Assembly: GCF_018614915.1 (NCBI RefSeq)
Contig: NZ_JAGGNU010000080.1
Span: 1 to 32,069, forward strand
Source of the DNA: Variovorax paradoxus
Lineage (GTDB): Bacteria > Pseudomonadota > Gammaproteobacteria > Burkholderiales > Burkholderiaceae_C
Length of the DNA stretch: 32,069 nucleotides
Direction of reading: 5' to 3'
Of this stretch, positions 24,867 through 32,069 are shown piece after piece (within the stretch, counting starts at the first letter, position 1; each line of letters begins with the position of its first letter). The notes beneath the pieces are model-generated. The model saw nothing but the letters and a program-made list of their open reading frames with translations, was not told the DNA's origin and ran no database searches. Made by a program: the position numbers and the translations under genes.

Positions 24867-24886
24867 AAAGCCGCGCAAAGCGCGGC
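24867..24886 (-). terminator. Hairpin terminator candidate for parAB
   Basis: GCCGCGC (24870-24876), an AAA loop and GCGCGGC (24880-24886) form a perfect 7-bp stem. Read leftward it is followed by a short TTT run at 24869-24867. It lies 27 bp past the parB stop. Confidence 0.5.
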
Positions 24887-24912
24887 CCGCCCGACATCCC
24901 GGCATGGCATGG

Positions 24913-25821
24913 CTACTCCTGGGTCGCCCAGCAAACGAGCCGCAATTCTCCGAGCTTGATCAGCTGGTTGGAGCCGTCGCCGAAGCGGACTTCCGCCATG
25001 TCGTTGTCGCGCGCCTTGAGCCGGAGCGAACCACGCCGGCCGCCATGTTCAACCACCAAAACGGTACGTCCGCCGCTGTTCGCGCGCCGGCCTTGGGCCG
25101 ACGCGAGTGCCATCGAAGTCTCAGGTTGCAGCTGCTGCGCGCCTGTTGCGCGTTCAAGCACCGAATCGAGCTTGCTGCGCGTGATGGGCCCCTGGTCTAC
25201 AAGCAAGGCGGCTGCCTTCTGCGGCTGCGTCCTCGCGGCCAGCGCCAGTTGGTAGAGCACCCGAAGATCGGTCCCGAGGCGTCCCTCGTCGAAGGCCGAG
25301 CGCAGCTGGGCAGGCGCATCGATCAGAGCCGCTGCTTCGGAGATGAAGGAGCGCGGCTTGTTGAGCCGACGAGCGATCTCCTTGCGCGTATGCCCTTCCT
25401 TCTCCCGCTCGGCGATGAAGGTCGCCAGATCGAACGGCGACATGCTCTCCCGATGCAGGTTCTCGGCGGCCTGGGCGTAGGGGTCGAGGCGCTCGTCCAG
25501 GAACCCTGGCACGGCGCTCAAGCCTGCGCTCCCGGCGGCACGCACGCGTCTTTCTCCCCGGTTGACGATGTACCGGCCGGCCTGGGTCGACCGGCGCAGC
25601 GAGACCGGCTCCAGCACGCCATGCGCGCGGATCGACTCGGCCAGTTCGGCAATGGTCGTCTCGTGCAGTGTGCGGCGAGGTTGCGTCGGATCGAAATCGA
25701 TCAACGACAGCGGCACCTGCATCGGTGCGCCTGCGCCGGCATGCGGCCCTTGGCTTGCCAAGAGGTCGCTGGCCCTGAATTGCGCCAGCACGCTGAGGTC
25801 CAGCGGGTCGTGCGCGCTCAC
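24913..25821 (-). CDS. parB: ParB partition protein, KorB-like
   Basis: This 302-aa centromere-binding protein belongs to the ParB/Spo0J family. The CTPase motif GERRVRA is at 89-95 and an ENLHR motif at 120-124 (ENIQR in most relatives). A helix-turn-helix (about 143-165, TRKEIARRLNKPRSFIS) resembles IncP KorB, and a C-terminal SH3-like strand set ends QLIKLGELRLV, again KorB-like. Its start overlaps the parA stop by 4 bp (ATGA), typical of a coupled parAB operon. Besides plasmid segregation, KorB-type proteins also repress backbone genes, so it may regulate the adjacent transfer operon. No parS site was identified with confidence. Confidence 0.92.
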   Translation of the reverse strand: MSAHDPLDLSVLAQFRASDLLASQGPHAGAGAPMQVPLSLIDFDPTQPRRTLHETTIAELAESIRAHGVLEPVSLRRSTQAGRYIVNRGERRVRAAGSAGLSAVPGFLDERLDPYAQAAENLHRESMSPFDLATFIAEREKEGHTRKEIARRLNKPRSFISEAAALIDAPAQLRSAFDEGRLGTDLRVLYQLALAARTQPQKAAALLVDQGPITRSKLDSVLERATGAQQLQPETSMALASAQGRRANSGGRTVLVVEHGGRRGSLRLKARDNDMAEVRFGDGSNQLIKLGELRLVCWATQE

Positions 25822-26630
25822 AACGCGCTCTCCTCGATCAAGCGCGGGGTCTTCTGCGCGCCCGCTCCGGTCTCATGCGCGCCATCGATCCGTTCTTCGA
25901 GCAATTCGAACACCTTCAGCACCTCAGCGCTCGCCTCCCGCGCCGAGCTCTTCGCCAGGTCCCACACCGGCACGCCCGCAGCGATTCCCTCCGGGATGGC
26001 GGATCGCGTCGAGATCTTTGCCGGCAGCACGAATTCGCTGTAGTTCAGGACGAGCTCCTGCAGCGCGGCCTTTTGCCGCAGGGAATGCGGGTTGAATCGA
26101 TTGGCCACCATGCCCGCGAGCCGCAAGCGCGGGTTGTAGCGCCGCTGGACACCGAAGATCGTCTTCAGCATGTCCGTGACGCCGTCGATGCTGTACTCCT
26201 CCAGTTCGATCGGACACACCACGCTGTCGGCAGCGATCAGCGCCGCACTCATCCTCAGACCCAACGCCGGAGGCGTGTCGATCACCACCCGGTCGAACAC
26301 CTGGGCCAGTGCGGCAATCTGGCTGCGGAACAACGGGATGATCGCGTCCGGCCTGGCCAGCTCGAGATCGGCCAGCTGCTTGCTGCCCCCGAGCAGCGTG
26401 ATGCTCGACGCCGCAACCGGCGGCCAACGCAGAGGCTGCGGCGCGAACAGCGCGCTCGCCTCGACGCAGCCGGCGAATCGAAGCAGCGACTTCGAGCAGT
26501 TGCATTGGGTATCGAGATCGATCACGCACACGCGAGCGCCTCGCTTGTCAGCGAGCCAGCGCGAGAACAGCACGCTCAAGGTCGACTTGCCGACCCCGCC
26601 CTTCTGATTGCTGAAGACGAGAACACTCAT
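25818..26630 (-). CDS. parA: ParA partition ATPase
   Basis: This 270-aa deviant Walker ATPase drives plasmid or element segregation with ParB. The deviant Walker A KGGVGKST is at residues 10-17, with VIDLDTQ (36-42) and VVIDTPPALG as the Walker A' and B regions. There is no N-terminal DNA-binding extension, so it is the short (type Ib / IncC2-like) form. It is the first gene of parAB and is divergent from the transfer operon. The gap upstream holds two small palindromes that could be operators. Confidence 0.93.
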   Translation of the reverse strand: MSVLVFSNQKGGVGKSTLSVLFSRWLADKRGARVCVIDLDTQCNCSKSLLRFAGCVEASALFAPQPLRWPPVAASSITLLGGSKQLADLELARPDAIIPLFRSQIAALAQVFDRVVIDTPPALGLRMSAALIAADSVVCPIELEEYSIDGVTDMLKTIFGVQRRYNPRLRLAGMVANRFNPHSLRQKAALQELVLNYSEFVLPAKISTRSAIPEGIAAGVPVWDLAKSSAREASAEVLKVFELLEERIDGAHETGAGAQKTPRLIEESAL

Positions 26631-26937
26631 CGACCACCCCCTATCGAACAGTCCCTAACACCATCCGGACCCGGTGATATAGCGCGTTCCATGCCGACGA
26701 GACACTGTCATCTTTGACAGGTTGAGCTGCAGAGCTGCAGCCATAACATTGGCACGCATCCAAGCGTCGAAGACAAGCCCCTCGTGTCTCCTCACCGACG
26801 GTTCGCGATGACGTCCGGTCCGGTCCAGCGGGGTGTCTTCACTCAGATCGTTTTGTCCACAGCGGGGCTATGGCAAGCCACAGCCACATCACCGCGCTCG
26901 TTCGTACTGTGACATCGCGTGACTGGAGCAGTCGCCC
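26631..26937. other. Divergent control region of parAB and the transfer operon, 307 bp
   Basis: No gene is seen. Two short palindromes at 26705-26741 lie in the first third, and three tandem GTCCG-like units occur at 26813-26827. A GATATA word at 26676-26681 could be the leftward -10 of parA. No certain promoter for the transfer genes was recognised. Confidence 0.5.
26705..26741. promoter_or_regulatory. Two adjacent palindromes in the parA-transfer gap
   Basis: CTGTCA-N4-TGACAG (26705-26720) has perfect 6-bp arms. GCTGCAG-AG-CTGCAGC (26726-26741) has perfect 7-bp arms. They are 5 bp apart, about 75 bp upstream of parA. They are candidate operators for autoregulation of parAB and control of the transfer operon. 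Confidence 0.5.
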
Positions 26938-27492
26938 ATGCAAGCTCGCAAGCTTCAATGCGTCGGTATGGTTTTGAAAGCCTGGAAGGCGCCTCGCGTC
27001 GCTGCCTGCCTGAGTCTGGCTTTCTTCTTCGGGGCAACTCCCGTCGGCGCCGAGCCAGCTGCGATGGTGGCCGGCGTCTCCGAGCAGTCCGCACGTGACG
27101 GCGAGCGCCTGAGAATCCTGCGCGACGAACTCAAGTCAACCGAGACGCTAGCCGCAGGCCTGGCAAGACGGAAAACCGAGCGCCTCGCCGGCGGGGATGT
27201 GACGGGCGCAGACGAAGCCGAAGTGCAGCGCATCCGGGCTCTGAGCGACATCGCCGGTCTCGAGCGCGAGATCGCTGCGGCCCGCCCAAGCACAGGGACG
27301 ATGAAAACTACCCCTTCTGCCGCCACCGGTGCCTCGGCAACCAAGCCGATGTCATCCAAGGCGCAGCCATCTGCGCCGTGGTGGGATGTCTACGGCAAGG
27401 TCGGGCGCAGCAACCCGCCCGCCGCGGTGTCCTACACGCAGCCACCGGGTGCAGCCGAAGCACCGCACGACCCGCGCCGCCGCACGGAGTAG
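26938..27492 (+). CDS. Exported protein of unknown function at head of T4SS operon
   Basis: This 184-aa protein is not recognised. A hydrophobic segment (about 20-38, ending VGAEP) is probably a signal peptide preceded by a long basic N-region. Residues 48-120 are charged and helical, rich in Glu and Arg with heptad-like spacing, suggesting a coiled coil. The C-terminal 60 residues are Pro/Ser/Ala-rich and contain a WWDVYGKVG patch. GGAG 9 nt before the ATG supports the start. It is followed after 3 bp by the pilin gene, so it belongs to the transfer operon and occupies the place where virB1 often lies. It lacks the lytic transglycosylase motifs of VirB1. It may be a periplasmic accessory of the secretion channel. 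Confidence 0.7.
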   Translation: MQARKLQCVGMVLKAWKAPRVAACLSLAFFFGATPVGAEPAAMVAGVSEQSARDGERLRILRDELKSTETLAAGLARRKTERLAGGDVTGADEAEVQRIRALSDIAGLEREIAAARPSTGTMKTTPSAATGASATKPMSSKAQPSAPWWDVYGKVGRSNPPAAVSYTQPPGAAEAPHDPRRRTE

Positions 27493-27495
27493 CAC

Positions 27496-28050
27496 ATGCC
27501 CACCCTGCCTCTGATTCCAGATCTGGGCCGAGGCCCCTTCGGCCGCCAAACACAGGCTTCATCGGAGCACCACTTCGAACCTCATCAGGCTGCACGAGCT
27601 GGGAGAGGTCTTCTGCAGACAGACGGTCATCGAAGTGGCTGCCTTGCGGCTCAAGTCAGGCGGCTACAGGCCGCCCCCTCGAGTGCGGCAGCTGTAGACA
27701 ACGGGAGCGGGACGAACCCTCATGAGACATGCACTTCCGCCATCGCGGCCGTGGTTGACATCCGCGCCGCATCGCCGGCTCATCGGCTGACGTGGCTCGC
27801 CGCATTGGCGATGCTGGTGCCCGGAATCGCAATTGCCGGTAGCCCATTCGCCACGGGGGCGAATGCCACCCAGGCCCAACTGGTGGCGATCCTCACGCCC
27901 TTGGCCGCCGTGGCCGTGATGGTGTCAGGCGTGATGGCCTGGTTCGGACGCATCAGTTGGTGGTGGATGGTCGGCGTGGTGCTCGGCACCGTGCTGGTCT
28001 TCGGCGGACCGCAGATCGTGTCCTGGATCCGCGGCATGTTCGGCGTGTGA
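27496..28050 (+). CDS. virB2: VirB2/TrbC-type pilin subunit with long N-terminal extension
   Basis: The last 90 residues have the VirB2/TrbC prepilin form: a signal-like helix (LTWLAALAMLVPGIAIA, then GS) and two transmembrane helices, ILTPLAAVAVMVSGVMAWFG and WWWMVGVVLGTVLVFGG, with a short loop between. This subunit forms the conjugative pilus. The frame starts at 27496 with a good site (GGAG, 6 nt upstream), giving 184 aa. The first 85 residues are not pilin-like and are rich in Gln, His and Arg. A GTG at 27751 would give a normal 99-aa prepilin but has no visible ribosome site. Either the extension is real or the upstream part is a decayed or fused frame. Confidence 0.75.
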   Translation: MPTLPLIPDLGRGPFGRQTQASSEHHFEPHQAARAGRGLLQTDGHRSGCLAAQVRRLQAAPSSAAAVDNGSGTNPHETCTSAIAAVVDIRAASPAHRLTWLAALAMLVPGIAIAGSPFATGANATQAQLVAILTPLAAVAVMVSGVMAWFGRISWWWMVGVVLGTVLVFGGPQIVSWIRGMFGV

Positions 28051-28073
28051 TCCGGGTGGATGCGAGGCTCTCT

Positions 28074-28442
28074 ATGGATCGAAATCAAGGCATCGTCGGG
28101 GACACGCTCTTCGTTGGCATGACCCGGCCGTCGATGGTATGGGGCGTCACCTACTCGGCCATGATGTTCAACATCATCATCACGACCGAGTCGTTCATCG
28201 TGACGAAGAACCTCGCGTGGCTGCTGGCCTTCGTGCCGATTCACGGGGTGCTCTACCTGGTGTGCCTGTACGAGCCTCGCTTCTTCGACCTGCTGCAGCT
28301 GTGGGGCCGCACGCGGCTGCCGGCCATGCTCGGCGGCAACCTGCGGTATTGGCGCGCCAACTCGTACAGCCCGCTGGCGCTGAACATGCCTGATCGCCAG
28401 GGGCGCCGCCGCATGCGGACGGCCCCGACGGCGGTGACCTGA
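28074..28442 (+). CDS. virB3: VirB3-type T4SS inner-membrane protein
   Basis: This 122-aa protein has the VirB3 pattern: an N-terminal GDTLFVGMTRPSMVWGVTYSAM segment leading into two closely spaced hydrophobic helices (about 20-38 and 46-64). The conserved YEPRFFDLL motif follows. The rest is a basic cytoplasmic tail. I start at 28074, where GAGG lies 6 nt upstream; the frame from 27957 overlaps the pilin gene. VirB3 works with VirB4 at the base of the secretion channel, and virB4 follows after 14 bp. Confidence 0.88.
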   Translation: MDRNQGIVGDTLFVGMTRPSMVWGVTYSAMMFNIIITTESFIVTKNLAWLLAFVPIHGVLYLVCLYEPRFFDLLQLWGRTRLPAMLGGNLRYWRANSYSPLALNMPDRQGRRRMRTAPTAVT

Positions 28443-28456
28443 TTCGGGATGGCGCC

Positions 28457-30964
28457 ATGCAACTGCTCTCCCGCACCGAGAAGATGCTGCGCCGCGAGGT
28501 CGGCGCGGCGTCCATGATCCCGCTCGTGGCTCACGTGGACGAGTGCGTCGCTCGGACGCGCGCGGGGGACTACGTCCAGACCCTGCGCCTGGCCGGTGCG
28601 AGTTTCGAGAGCGCGGACGACGAGGATATCAACAGCTGGCACGAGCGCCTCAATGTCCTGCTGCGTAACATCGCTTCGCCCAACCTGGCCCTCTGGACCC
28701 ACGTCATCCGGCGTCGGGAGACCGGCTACCCGGGCGGGCGGACAGTTCCCGGTTTCGCACATGAAGTCGAGCTGCGCTACCGCCAAAAGATGGCCGGCGA
28801 GCGGCTCATGGTCAACGAGCTGTACCTCTCGGTCGTCTTTCGCCCGCAACCGACACGGATCGGCAACGCCGCACTGCACCTGCTCAAGCGCACGGATCCA
28901 GCGGGCGCGCAGACGGAACTGCGCGATTCCCTGGACGCCTGCACCAAGCTGCGCCAAGAGCTCCTCGCGGCCCTGGAGCGCTACGACCCGGAGGCGCTGG
29001 GTGTCTATCGGCTGGCAGGGAAGAACGTGCTCTTCTCCTCGCTGGTGGAGTTCCACGGCCTGCTGGTCAACGGGGAATGGCAGCGCATGCCGCTGCCGCG
29101 AGCGCCCCTGAACGAAGTCCTGGCCACCAGTCGCCCCTTCTTTGGCAACGAGGCCATGGAGTACCGCACCGGCACCCAGACGCGGATCGGGGCCTTCCTC
29201 GGCATCAAGGAGTATCCGACGCCCACAGCACCTGGGATGTTCGGCGCCCTCCTCACCGCACCCTTCCCCTTCGTGCTGACCCAGAGCTTCACTTTCCTGG
29301 CCAAGGGCACGGCCACCGACATGATGAGCCGGCAGCACCACCGGATGGCCGCGGCTGGCGACCTGGCGGTCTCCCAGTCGGAGGAACTGAAGGACGCCCT
29401 GGACGACCTGATGAGCAATCGATTCGTGGTGGGCGACCACCACTTCAGCCTCCATGTGCTAGCCGACACCTATGACGGCGTCAGCGAGGCCGAGGGCCGG
29501 CCCCGGCTGAAGCAGCTCAACGACCACGTGGCGCGTGCCCGCTATCTGCTGGGCGACACCGGGATGGTGGTGGCCCGGGAGGATCTGGCACTGGAGGCTG
29601 CCTTCTGGGCGCAGCTGCCGGGGAATTTTGGCTACCGCAGCCGCAAGGCACCCATCACCAGCCGCAACTTCGCGGCCATGTCACCCTTCCACAATTTCCC
29701 GACCGGCCGGGCGACGGGCAACTACTGGGGCGACGCGCTGACGATGTTCATGACGCGCGCGGGCTCGCCCTATTACTTCTCGCTGCACGCGAGCGACCCA
29801 CGCACCCCGGACGGCGGCAGCCGGCGGGATGTGGGGCACATCACGGGCGTGGGGCCGGTGGGCACCGGCAAGACCACCCTCTTGGGCTTTTGCATGGTGG
29901 CCATCTGCAACCGGCTGGACGCGACCCAGGTCATCTTCGACAAGGACGAGGGCCTGCACATCCTGGTTCAGGCCTTGGGCGGCCAGTACCAGCCACTGAA
30001 GAATGGGACTCCCACCGGCTGCAACCCGCTTCAGCTCGATGACGCTATCCCCGACAACATTGAGTTCATGCGTCACTGGGTGCGCCGCCTGGTTCTGCGC
30101 TCGCCCGACGACACTCTCACCGTGCGGCAGGAGGACGATCTTGACCAGGCGCTGCGCGGCACCCTGAAACTGGATCCGCCCTTTCGGCGCCTGTCGCGGC
30201 TCATCGCCTTCCTGGACATCACCGACCCGGAAGGCATGCATGCACGCCTGCGCAAATGGTGCGCCTCGGAGCACGGAGACTACGCGTGGGTCTTCGACAA
30301 CGACCATGATGAGGTGGCGCCCCTGCTGGCACGCCATTCGCTGGTCGGCTTCGACGTCACGGACTTCCTGGACAACGAAGTCGTCCGCGCACCGCTGACC
30401 ATGTACCTGTTCCACCTGGTCAACCGGATGGTGGACGGCCGGCCCCTGGTCTGTTGGATGGACGAGTTCGCCAAGCTCCTGAGCGATCCGGCCTTTGCCA
30501 AGTTCGCCAAGAGTGGGCTGGAAACCTGGCGCAAGAAGAACGCCAACATCGCCACCTTCACCCAGAGCACCAGCCATGTACTCGACTCCAGCATTGCGCG
30601 GGCCATCGTCGAGCAAACGCCGACCAAGATCCTGTTTCCCAACCCGGAGGCGGACTACGACGAGTACACCCAGGGCTTCAACCTGACGGACCGCGAGTTC
30701 GCGCTCATCAAGCAGGAGCTCGAGCCCGGCTCGCGGCAGTTCCTGATCAAGCAGAACCATGTGAGCGTGGTGGCACAACTCGACCTCAAGGGCTTCGACG
30801 ACGCCTTGCACGTCATCTCGGGGCGTACCGGCAACGTCCGACTCATGCGCGAGCTGATCGAAATGCATGGCCCGCATCCCGAGCAGTGGCTGCCCTCTTT
30901 TCGGACGGCTCTGGGCAATCGTCCTTCTCGCTCAACATCGACCCAGGAGGTTTCCAATGCGTAA
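28457..30964 (+). CDS. virB4: VirB4-type T4SS ATPase
   Basis: This 835-aa protein is the channel ATPase that energises pilus assembly and DNA or protein transfer. The N-terminal CagE/TrbE/VirB domain covers about 180-400. The ATPase core has Walker A GPVGTGKTT (466-474) and Walker B LVCWMDEF with D669 and E670. It continues with FTQSTSHVLDS and PTKILFPNPEAD, typical of VirB4 C-termini. The length is normal for the family (about 780-850). The stop overlaps the start of virB5 by 8 bp. The sequence appears intact throughout. Confidence 0.95.
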   Translation: MQLLSRTEKMLRREVGAASMIPLVAHVDECVARTRAGDYVQTLRLAGASFESADDEDINSWHERLNVLLRNIASPNLALWTHVIRRRETGYPGGRTVPGFAHEVELRYRQKMAGERLMVNELYLSVVFRPQPTRIGNAALHLLKRTDPAGAQTELRDSLDACTKLRQELLAALERYDPEALGVYRLAGKNVLFSSLVEFHGLLVNGEWQRMPLPRAPLNEVLATSRPFFGNEAMEYRTGTQTRIGAFLGIKEYPTPTAPGMFGALLTAPFPFVLTQSFTFLAKGTATDMMSRQHHRMAAAGDLAVSQSEELKDALDDLMSNRFVVGDHHFSLHVLADTYDGVSEAEGRPRLKQLNDHVARARYLLGDTGMVVAREDLALEAAFWAQLPGNFGYRSRKAPITSRNFAAMSPFHNFPTGRATGNYWGDALTMFMTRAGSPYYFSLHASDPRTPDGGSRRDVGHITGVGPVGTGKTTLLGFCMVAICNRLDATQVIFDKDEGLHILVQALGGQYQPLKNGTPTGCNPLQLDDAIPDNIEFMRHWVRRLVLRSPDDTLTVRQEDDLDQALRGTLKLDPPFRRLSRLIAFLDITDPEGMHARLRKWCASEHGDYAWVFDNDHDEVAPLLARHSLVGFDVTDFLDNEVVRAPLTMYLFHLVNRMVDGRPLVCWMDEFAKLLSDPAFAKFAKSGLETWRKKNANIATFTQSTSHVLDSSIARAIVEQTPTKILFPNPEADYDEYTQGFNLTDREFALIKQELEPGSRQFLIKQNHVSVVAQLDLKGFDDALHVISGRTGNVRLMRELIEMHGPHPEQWLPSFRTALGNRPSRSTSTQEVSNA

Positions 30965-31691
30965 GCACCTTCTCGCCTTCTTCTTCGCCGCGACGGCCTT
31001 CCTAGTGCCACTGCACGCGAAGGCCGGCATCCCGGTGATCGACGTCACCGCCGTCGCAAACCTGATGCAGCAGGTCATGTATTGGCAGCAGCAGCTTTCC
31101 GCGATGCAGAAGCAGTACGACCAGTTGAAGGCCTCGAAGGACCAGTTGGCCCAAACCTACAGCGCCATGACAGGAACCCGAGGCATGGAGCAGTTGCTGC
31201 CGACCTCGGATCTGGCGCGCAACTACCTGCCTCCCAGCTACGGCGAGCTGATGAACACGACCAACGGCTCATCTGCCACCTACGCCGGGCTGGGCAACCA
31301 CGTGCAGTCGATCATGAAGGCCAATAGCATCCTCTCCGGAACGCAGATGGATGCGCTCAGCCCCGAAATGCGCCAGATCGTCGAGCAAGGTCGGCAGTCG
31401 GCGGCCATGCTCAATGGGATGACCCAGAACGCGTACCAGAACACCGGCCAGCGCTTCTCGGCGCTGCAGCAGCTGATCAACCGCATCGCTACTGCCCAGG
31501 ACCCCAAGGCGATCCAGGACCTGCAGGCAAGGATCCAGGCCGAGCAGAACATGCTCACCAATGAGCAGACGAAGCTGCAGAGTCTCTATCAGATAGCGAA
31601 AGCCGAGGAAGCCGCACAGCAACAACGCGTCCGAGAACGTGCAATCACTGATGTGGGTACCGTCAGATCCATATCCACGGTGAGCTACTAG
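30957..31691 (+). CDS. virB5: VirB5-type T4SS minor pilin
   Basis: This 244-aa exported protein has a signal peptide ending AKA-G at residue 23. The mature part is a long Gln-rich helical bundle, beginning IPVIDVTAVANLMQQVMYWQQQL, as in VirB5/TrbJ proteins that sit at the pilus tip. A perfect AGGAGG lies 6 nt before the ATG at 30957, and the gene overlaps virB4 by 8 bp. The frame from 30867 is inside virB4 and is rejected. The stop codon TAG coincides with the boundary of an IS630-type element. The last residue or two and the stop may therefore have been altered by the insertion, although the length is ordinary. Confidence 0.88.
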   Translation: MRKHLLAFFFAATAFLVPLHAKAGIPVIDVTAVANLMQQVMYWQQQLSAMQKQYDQLKASKDQLAQTYSAMTGTRGMEQLLPTSDLARNYLPPSYGELMNTTNGSSATYAGLGNHVQSIMKANSILSGTQMDALSPEMRQIVEQGRQSAAMLNGMTQNAYQNTGQRFSALQQLINRIATAQDPKAIQDLQARIQAEQNMLTNEQTKLQSLYQIAKAEEAAQQQRVRERAITDVGTVRSISTVSY

Positions 31692-32069
31692 TGCAGTGTT
31701 GCGTTCTGTTTGGAACTTAAGCGCGAGTTGGCACGAATGACCTTTTGAAGGATGTCGCGGGCGCTCTTGGTCCAGATAAACGGCTTGGGGTCGGTGTTGT
31801 GATGCCCGACGTATTCATCGATGGCGGTCACGAGTTCGGTCACACTTGTGAACACGCCTCGGCGCAACCGGTTTTCGGAGATGTCACGGAAGAAGCGCTC
31901 GACCATGTTCAGCCACGACGCCGAGGTGGGCGTGAAATGCATTTCGAATCGGGGGTGCTTGGCCAACCACTGCTGCACGGCCGGGTGCTTGTGCGTGGCG
32001 TAGTTGTCGGCAATCAGGTGCAGCGTCTTGCCCTTGGGCGTTTCGCGATCGATTTGGCGCAGGAACTTC
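31688..32069 (-). CDS. IS630-family transposase, C-terminal part (runs off window)
   Basis: The leftward frame stays open to the window edge, so only the C-terminal 126 codons or so are seen. It includes LHLIADNYATHKHPAVQQWL and HFTPTSASWLNMVERFFRDI, the second and third DDE blocks of IS630 transposases with their catalytic D and E. A tail NTDPKPFIWTKSARDIL is common in this group. The stop (31688-31690) overlaps the virB5 stop. Nothing suggests that the visible part is broken. Confidence 0.93.
   Translation of the reverse strand, partial: KFLRQIDRETPKGKTLHLIADNYATHKHPAVQQWLAKHPRFEMHFTPTSASWLNMVERFFRDISENRLRRGVFTSVTELVTAIDEYVGHHNTDPKPFIWTKSARDILQKVIRANSRLSSKQNATLH
31692..32069. mobile_element. 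IS630-family insertion sequence, one end
   Basis: The element begins directly after CTAG (31688-31691) at the end of virB5. IS630-type elements insert at TA, often inside CTAG, which matches. The terminal bases (TGCAGTGTTGCG from 31693) are the presumed inverted repeat, but the other end lies outside the window, so the exact boundary is unproven. Confidence 0.75.

Noticed and set aside
28253..30877. Leftward frames of about 400 codons opposite virB4
   Set aside because: Antisense to an intact VirB4 with all motifs; no independent support.
1..32069. CRISPR arrays, tRNA or rRNA genes, toxin-antitoxin pairs or known phage-defence systems
   Set aside because: I looked for regular repeats, cloverleaf-like ends and small paired genes and saw none that I could support.

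Overview
The window looks like accessory DNA from a high-GC betaproteobacterium of the order Burkholderiales (Comamonadaceae/Variovorax-like). The grounds are the GC-rich codon use, tandem Bug/TctC-type solute receptors, a single-chain indolepyruvate:ferredoxin oxidoreductase beside an Lrp/AsnC regulator, a fused PabA-PabB, and a KorB-type ParB. The genus is inference. No rRNA, tRNA or CRISPR array was seen.

Left part (1-14.4 kb) is metabolic. A small unknown gene and a gene-poor kilobase carrying three DnaA-box-like motifs on a 12-bp pitch come first. An Lrp-type regulator is then divergent from a 1230-residue aryl-pyruvate:ferredoxin oxidoreductase. A transthyretin/5-hydroxyisourate-hydrolase-like protein with altered catalytic motifs follows. 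Next come a fused aminodeoxychorismate synthase and an overlapping EamA exporter. A tight polar amino-acid ABC transporter operon (binding protein, two permeases, ATPase) follows, with a gene resembling BacA-type prephenate decarboxylase inserted between the second permease and the ATPase. Convergent to that operon is an exported AroQ-gamma chorismate mutase. Chorismate, prephenate and arylpyruvate chemistry therefore recurs in this segment. The BacA-like gene inside a transporter operon beside a secreted chorismate mutase is the best candidate for an undescribed pathway here.

Middle part (15.1-23.6 kb): a LysR regulator faces a leftward operon of a CocE/NonD-type hydrolase, two tandem tripartite-tricarboxylate-transporter receptors and a GAF-domain protein. 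A perfect 19-bp palindrome of LysR T-N11-A form lies upstream of that operon. A quorum-sensing pair follows: a LuxI-type acyl-homoserine-lactone synthase with a las/rhl-type box in its promoter, and a convergent LuxR receptor. A GlxA-like AraC regulator is divergent from luxR.

Right part (23.6-32.07 kb) is a plasmid or integrative-element backbone. It has a tyrosine-recombinase-fold protein with a degenerate active site and an inverted repeat next to its start codon, a convergent parA-parB pair with a KorB-like ParB, and a rightward type IV secretion operon: a small exported protein of unknown function, then virB2, virB3, virB4 and virB5. An IS630-family element begins exactly at the virB5 stop codon and runs off the window. 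Metabolic cargo, quorum sensing and conjugation genes thus sit together, loosely like opine-type plasmids, but no replication initiator, relaxase or coupling protein is visible here.
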